From: Streptomyces sp. NRRL S-350 | GTDB taxonomy: Bacteria > Actinomycetota > Actinomycetes > Streptomycetales > Streptomycetaceae | DNA length: 5,979 nucleotides | Direction of reading: 5' to 3' | Assembly: GCF_000719705.1 (NCBI RefSeq) | Contig: NZ_JOHO01000124.1 | Span: forward strand, 1-5,979 | Shown: piece by piece, positions 4,833 to 5,979 of the stretch | Layout: the number at the start of each line of letters is the position of its first letter | Numbering within the stretch: position 1 is the stretch's first letter | The notes under the pieces: generated by a model | Told to the model about the DNA's origin: nothing | Seen by the model: only the letters and a program-made list of their open reading frames with translations | The model's database searches: none | Program-made: the position numbers and the translations under genes

Positions 4833-5880
4833 GGCCAAGAGTGTTCCCGGCCCCGGGGCCGGGAAGTCCGCTCAATGGTGTGACGGCGGGCCAGGGCCGG
4901 GGGAAGCCGTAGCGGCCGGCCGCCCAGCGGTTCGGCGGCTGCGAGGCGTCCAGGCGCTTGCGCAGCTCCTGGACGGCCTGGGCGAGTTCTTCGCGGTCGG
5001 TGGCGTTGACCGGACCGTCCAGGACGGCGGAGACGTCGCCGAAGGGGCCGTCGTCGAGGACGCGGCCCGCGCACAGCTGGACACGCAGGTACGCGGCGAA
5101 GGCGTCGATCCCGATCCACCAGCGATCCGCGTCATGGACCAGGCGCCGCTCGGAGGGCAGGTGCCCGAGGAGCACGCGGGCCTGGTCGGCGGCGGCCTGC
5201 TCCGTACGCAGCAGCTCGTCGCCGCCTGGGTTGGCCAGCGCCTGGTCGAGGGCGTGCCAGCCGCGGCGGCCGAACCGGTGCCAGACCGGGCCGTCGGCGC
5301 CGAAGCGGCGCAGCAGCGTCAGGGTGGTGGCAACGATGGGCAGGGCGCGGTGGTGGTCGCGGGCGTGGACGGCGTCGCCGCCGTACGCGGGGGCGTGCCA
5401 GATGTCCTCGGAGGCGGTCTCGACCTCGTCCATGCGGTTGAGCAGGCGCTCGTGGTCCCGCTTGGCCTTCTCCTTCTTCTGCTGCGGGGTGAGCCGCTTG
5501 GCGCCGGGGCGGTCGCGCTTGCGGCCGGCCTCCAGGACCAGGGCGACCGGCGGCAGGCCCTCGCGGCCGGTCGGCGGGTAGACGGTGGGCCACAGCCGCA
5601 GGCCGTGCGTACGGGCGCCCCGGCGGCGCAGCGAGGCCTCGAAGGCCGTCTTCGTCGTGCCCTTCGCCGGGAGCTAGCACCAGGTGCGGTAGGAGGTGAG
5701 CTTCTCCACGAGCGTGCCGACGCCCTCGTTCTCGCGGTCGACCTCGACCAGGAGCACCGGCACGTCCGCGCCGGGGTCGCGCAGCACGAGGTCGGTGAAC
5801 AGGGAGCGGCGGTGCGGGATCGGGTGCTCGACCTCGGTGGAGAACGCCTCCAGGTACCCGTAGCCGGTGTGTCGGGACGC
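4825..5880 (-). pseudogene. Replication-relaxation family protein, N-terminus lost to an IS, internal amber codon (third copy)
   Basis: The frame is open from the IS end near 5880 but has no start codon before the family core. It begins ASRHTGYGYLEAFSTEVEHP. The counterpart of the PDA strand is LFTDLVL (27-33) and the motif PVLLVEVDRENEG (41-53) is intact. The winged helix-turn-helix expected upstream is missing, so the gene is cut roughly in half. At 5676-5674 an in-frame TAG follows SYRTWC; the context (TAG CTC CCG) fits a G-to-T change of a Glu codon. The same frame continues with clear protein signal to TGA 4827-4825, including a basic, possibly coiled segment (QQKKEKAKRDHERLLNR). An ATG at 5433 could restart translation to give a 202-aa product. 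The end overlaps the DUF402 start. Confidence 0.78.
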
Positions 5881-5979
5881 GCTAGACGAGTAGTTCCGAA
5901 GTCGGTCAGTGGTCGTAGGCGATCAGCGAGCGGGTGATGGGTCGGCCGGTGGTCCGGTTGTGCCAGATCGCGCAGGTCA
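5881..5979 (-). mobile_element. IS982-like insertion sequence, one end (rest beyond window)
   Basis: It contains the transposase stop codon and the short non-coding end beyond it (5881-5905; minus strand reads CCGACTTCGGAACTACTCGT then CTAGC). The exact outer boundary is uncertain by a few bases because the other end and any target duplication lie outside the window. The element abuts the truncated replication-relaxation gene, so it probably inserted into it. Confidence 0.65.
5906..5979 (-). CDS. IS982-family-like transposase, C-terminal 23 residues
   Basis: On the minus strand the frame from 5977 reads TCAIWHNRTTGRPITRSLIA then YDH and TGA (5908-5906). The IWHN...TGRP...RSLIAYDH ending is characteristic of actinobacterial DDE transposases of the IS982 group, and IS5-group enzymes end somewhat similarly. 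Only the tail is in the window, so no catalytic residue can be checked. Whether the gene is intact is unknown. Confidence 0.7.
   Translation of the reverse strand, partial: TCAIWHNRTTGRPITRSLIAYDH

Noticed and set aside
4723..5937. Plus-strand 404-codon open frame across the right end
   Set aside because: It is antisense to the third replication-relaxation gene and the IS end; its translation has no recognisable domain and typical shadow composition.
1..5979. tRNA genes, rRNA genes or a CRISPR array
   Set aside because: I found no cloverleaf with a GGTTCRA-type arm, no rRNA-like sequence, and no array of repeats with unique spacers. The GGTGAG and GACGTSAG repeats are too short and irregular.

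Overview
The window is very GC-rich, with G/C-ending codons, GTG starts and overlapping start/stop codons. This fits an actinomycete, most likely Streptomyces or a close relative. The gene content (three replication-relaxation family genes, an insertion-sequence end, several broken genes, repeat-rich gaps) points to an accessory region such as a plasmid, an integrative element or a chromosome arm, rather than core chromosome.

Layout, left to right. (1) 1-940, minus: a replication-relaxation family protein, intact as far as visible, running off the left edge. (2) 941-1571: a divergent gap with a 155-base tract almost free of T on the plus strand, then a nested set of inverted repeats built on GGTGAGTTT. 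(3) 1572-2424, plus: a second replication-relaxation gene, broken by a +1 frameshift, followed by a possible 82-aa membrane protein (2446-2694). (4) 2695-3616: mostly non-coding. It holds two inverted copies of a 48-bp element (39/48 identical), each containing two similar half-sites 22 bp apart. It also holds a block of short repeats near 2899-2953 and a 50-aa single-pass membrane protein gene on the minus strand (3093-3245). (5) 3617-5880, minus: a compact unit of replication-relaxation (third copy, lacking its N-terminus and carrying an internal amber codon), DUF402 protein, and Nudix hydrolase (frameshifted). The genes overlap by 8 bp (GTG start) and 4 bp. (6) 5881-5979: the 3' end of an IS982-like transposase and the outer end of its element, which cuts off the third replication-relaxation gene.

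The left half looks like a divergently transcribed pair of DNA-binding proteins around a shared control region or possible replication origin. The right half looks like an overlapping operon pairing a replication-relaxation protein with two putative nucleotide- or phosphate-ester-hydrolysing enzymes. An IS has invaded it and it may be decaying. Three of the five larger reading frames carry a disabling change, so either the region is decaying or the assembly has small errors. Functions come from family recognition by eye; no database search was run.
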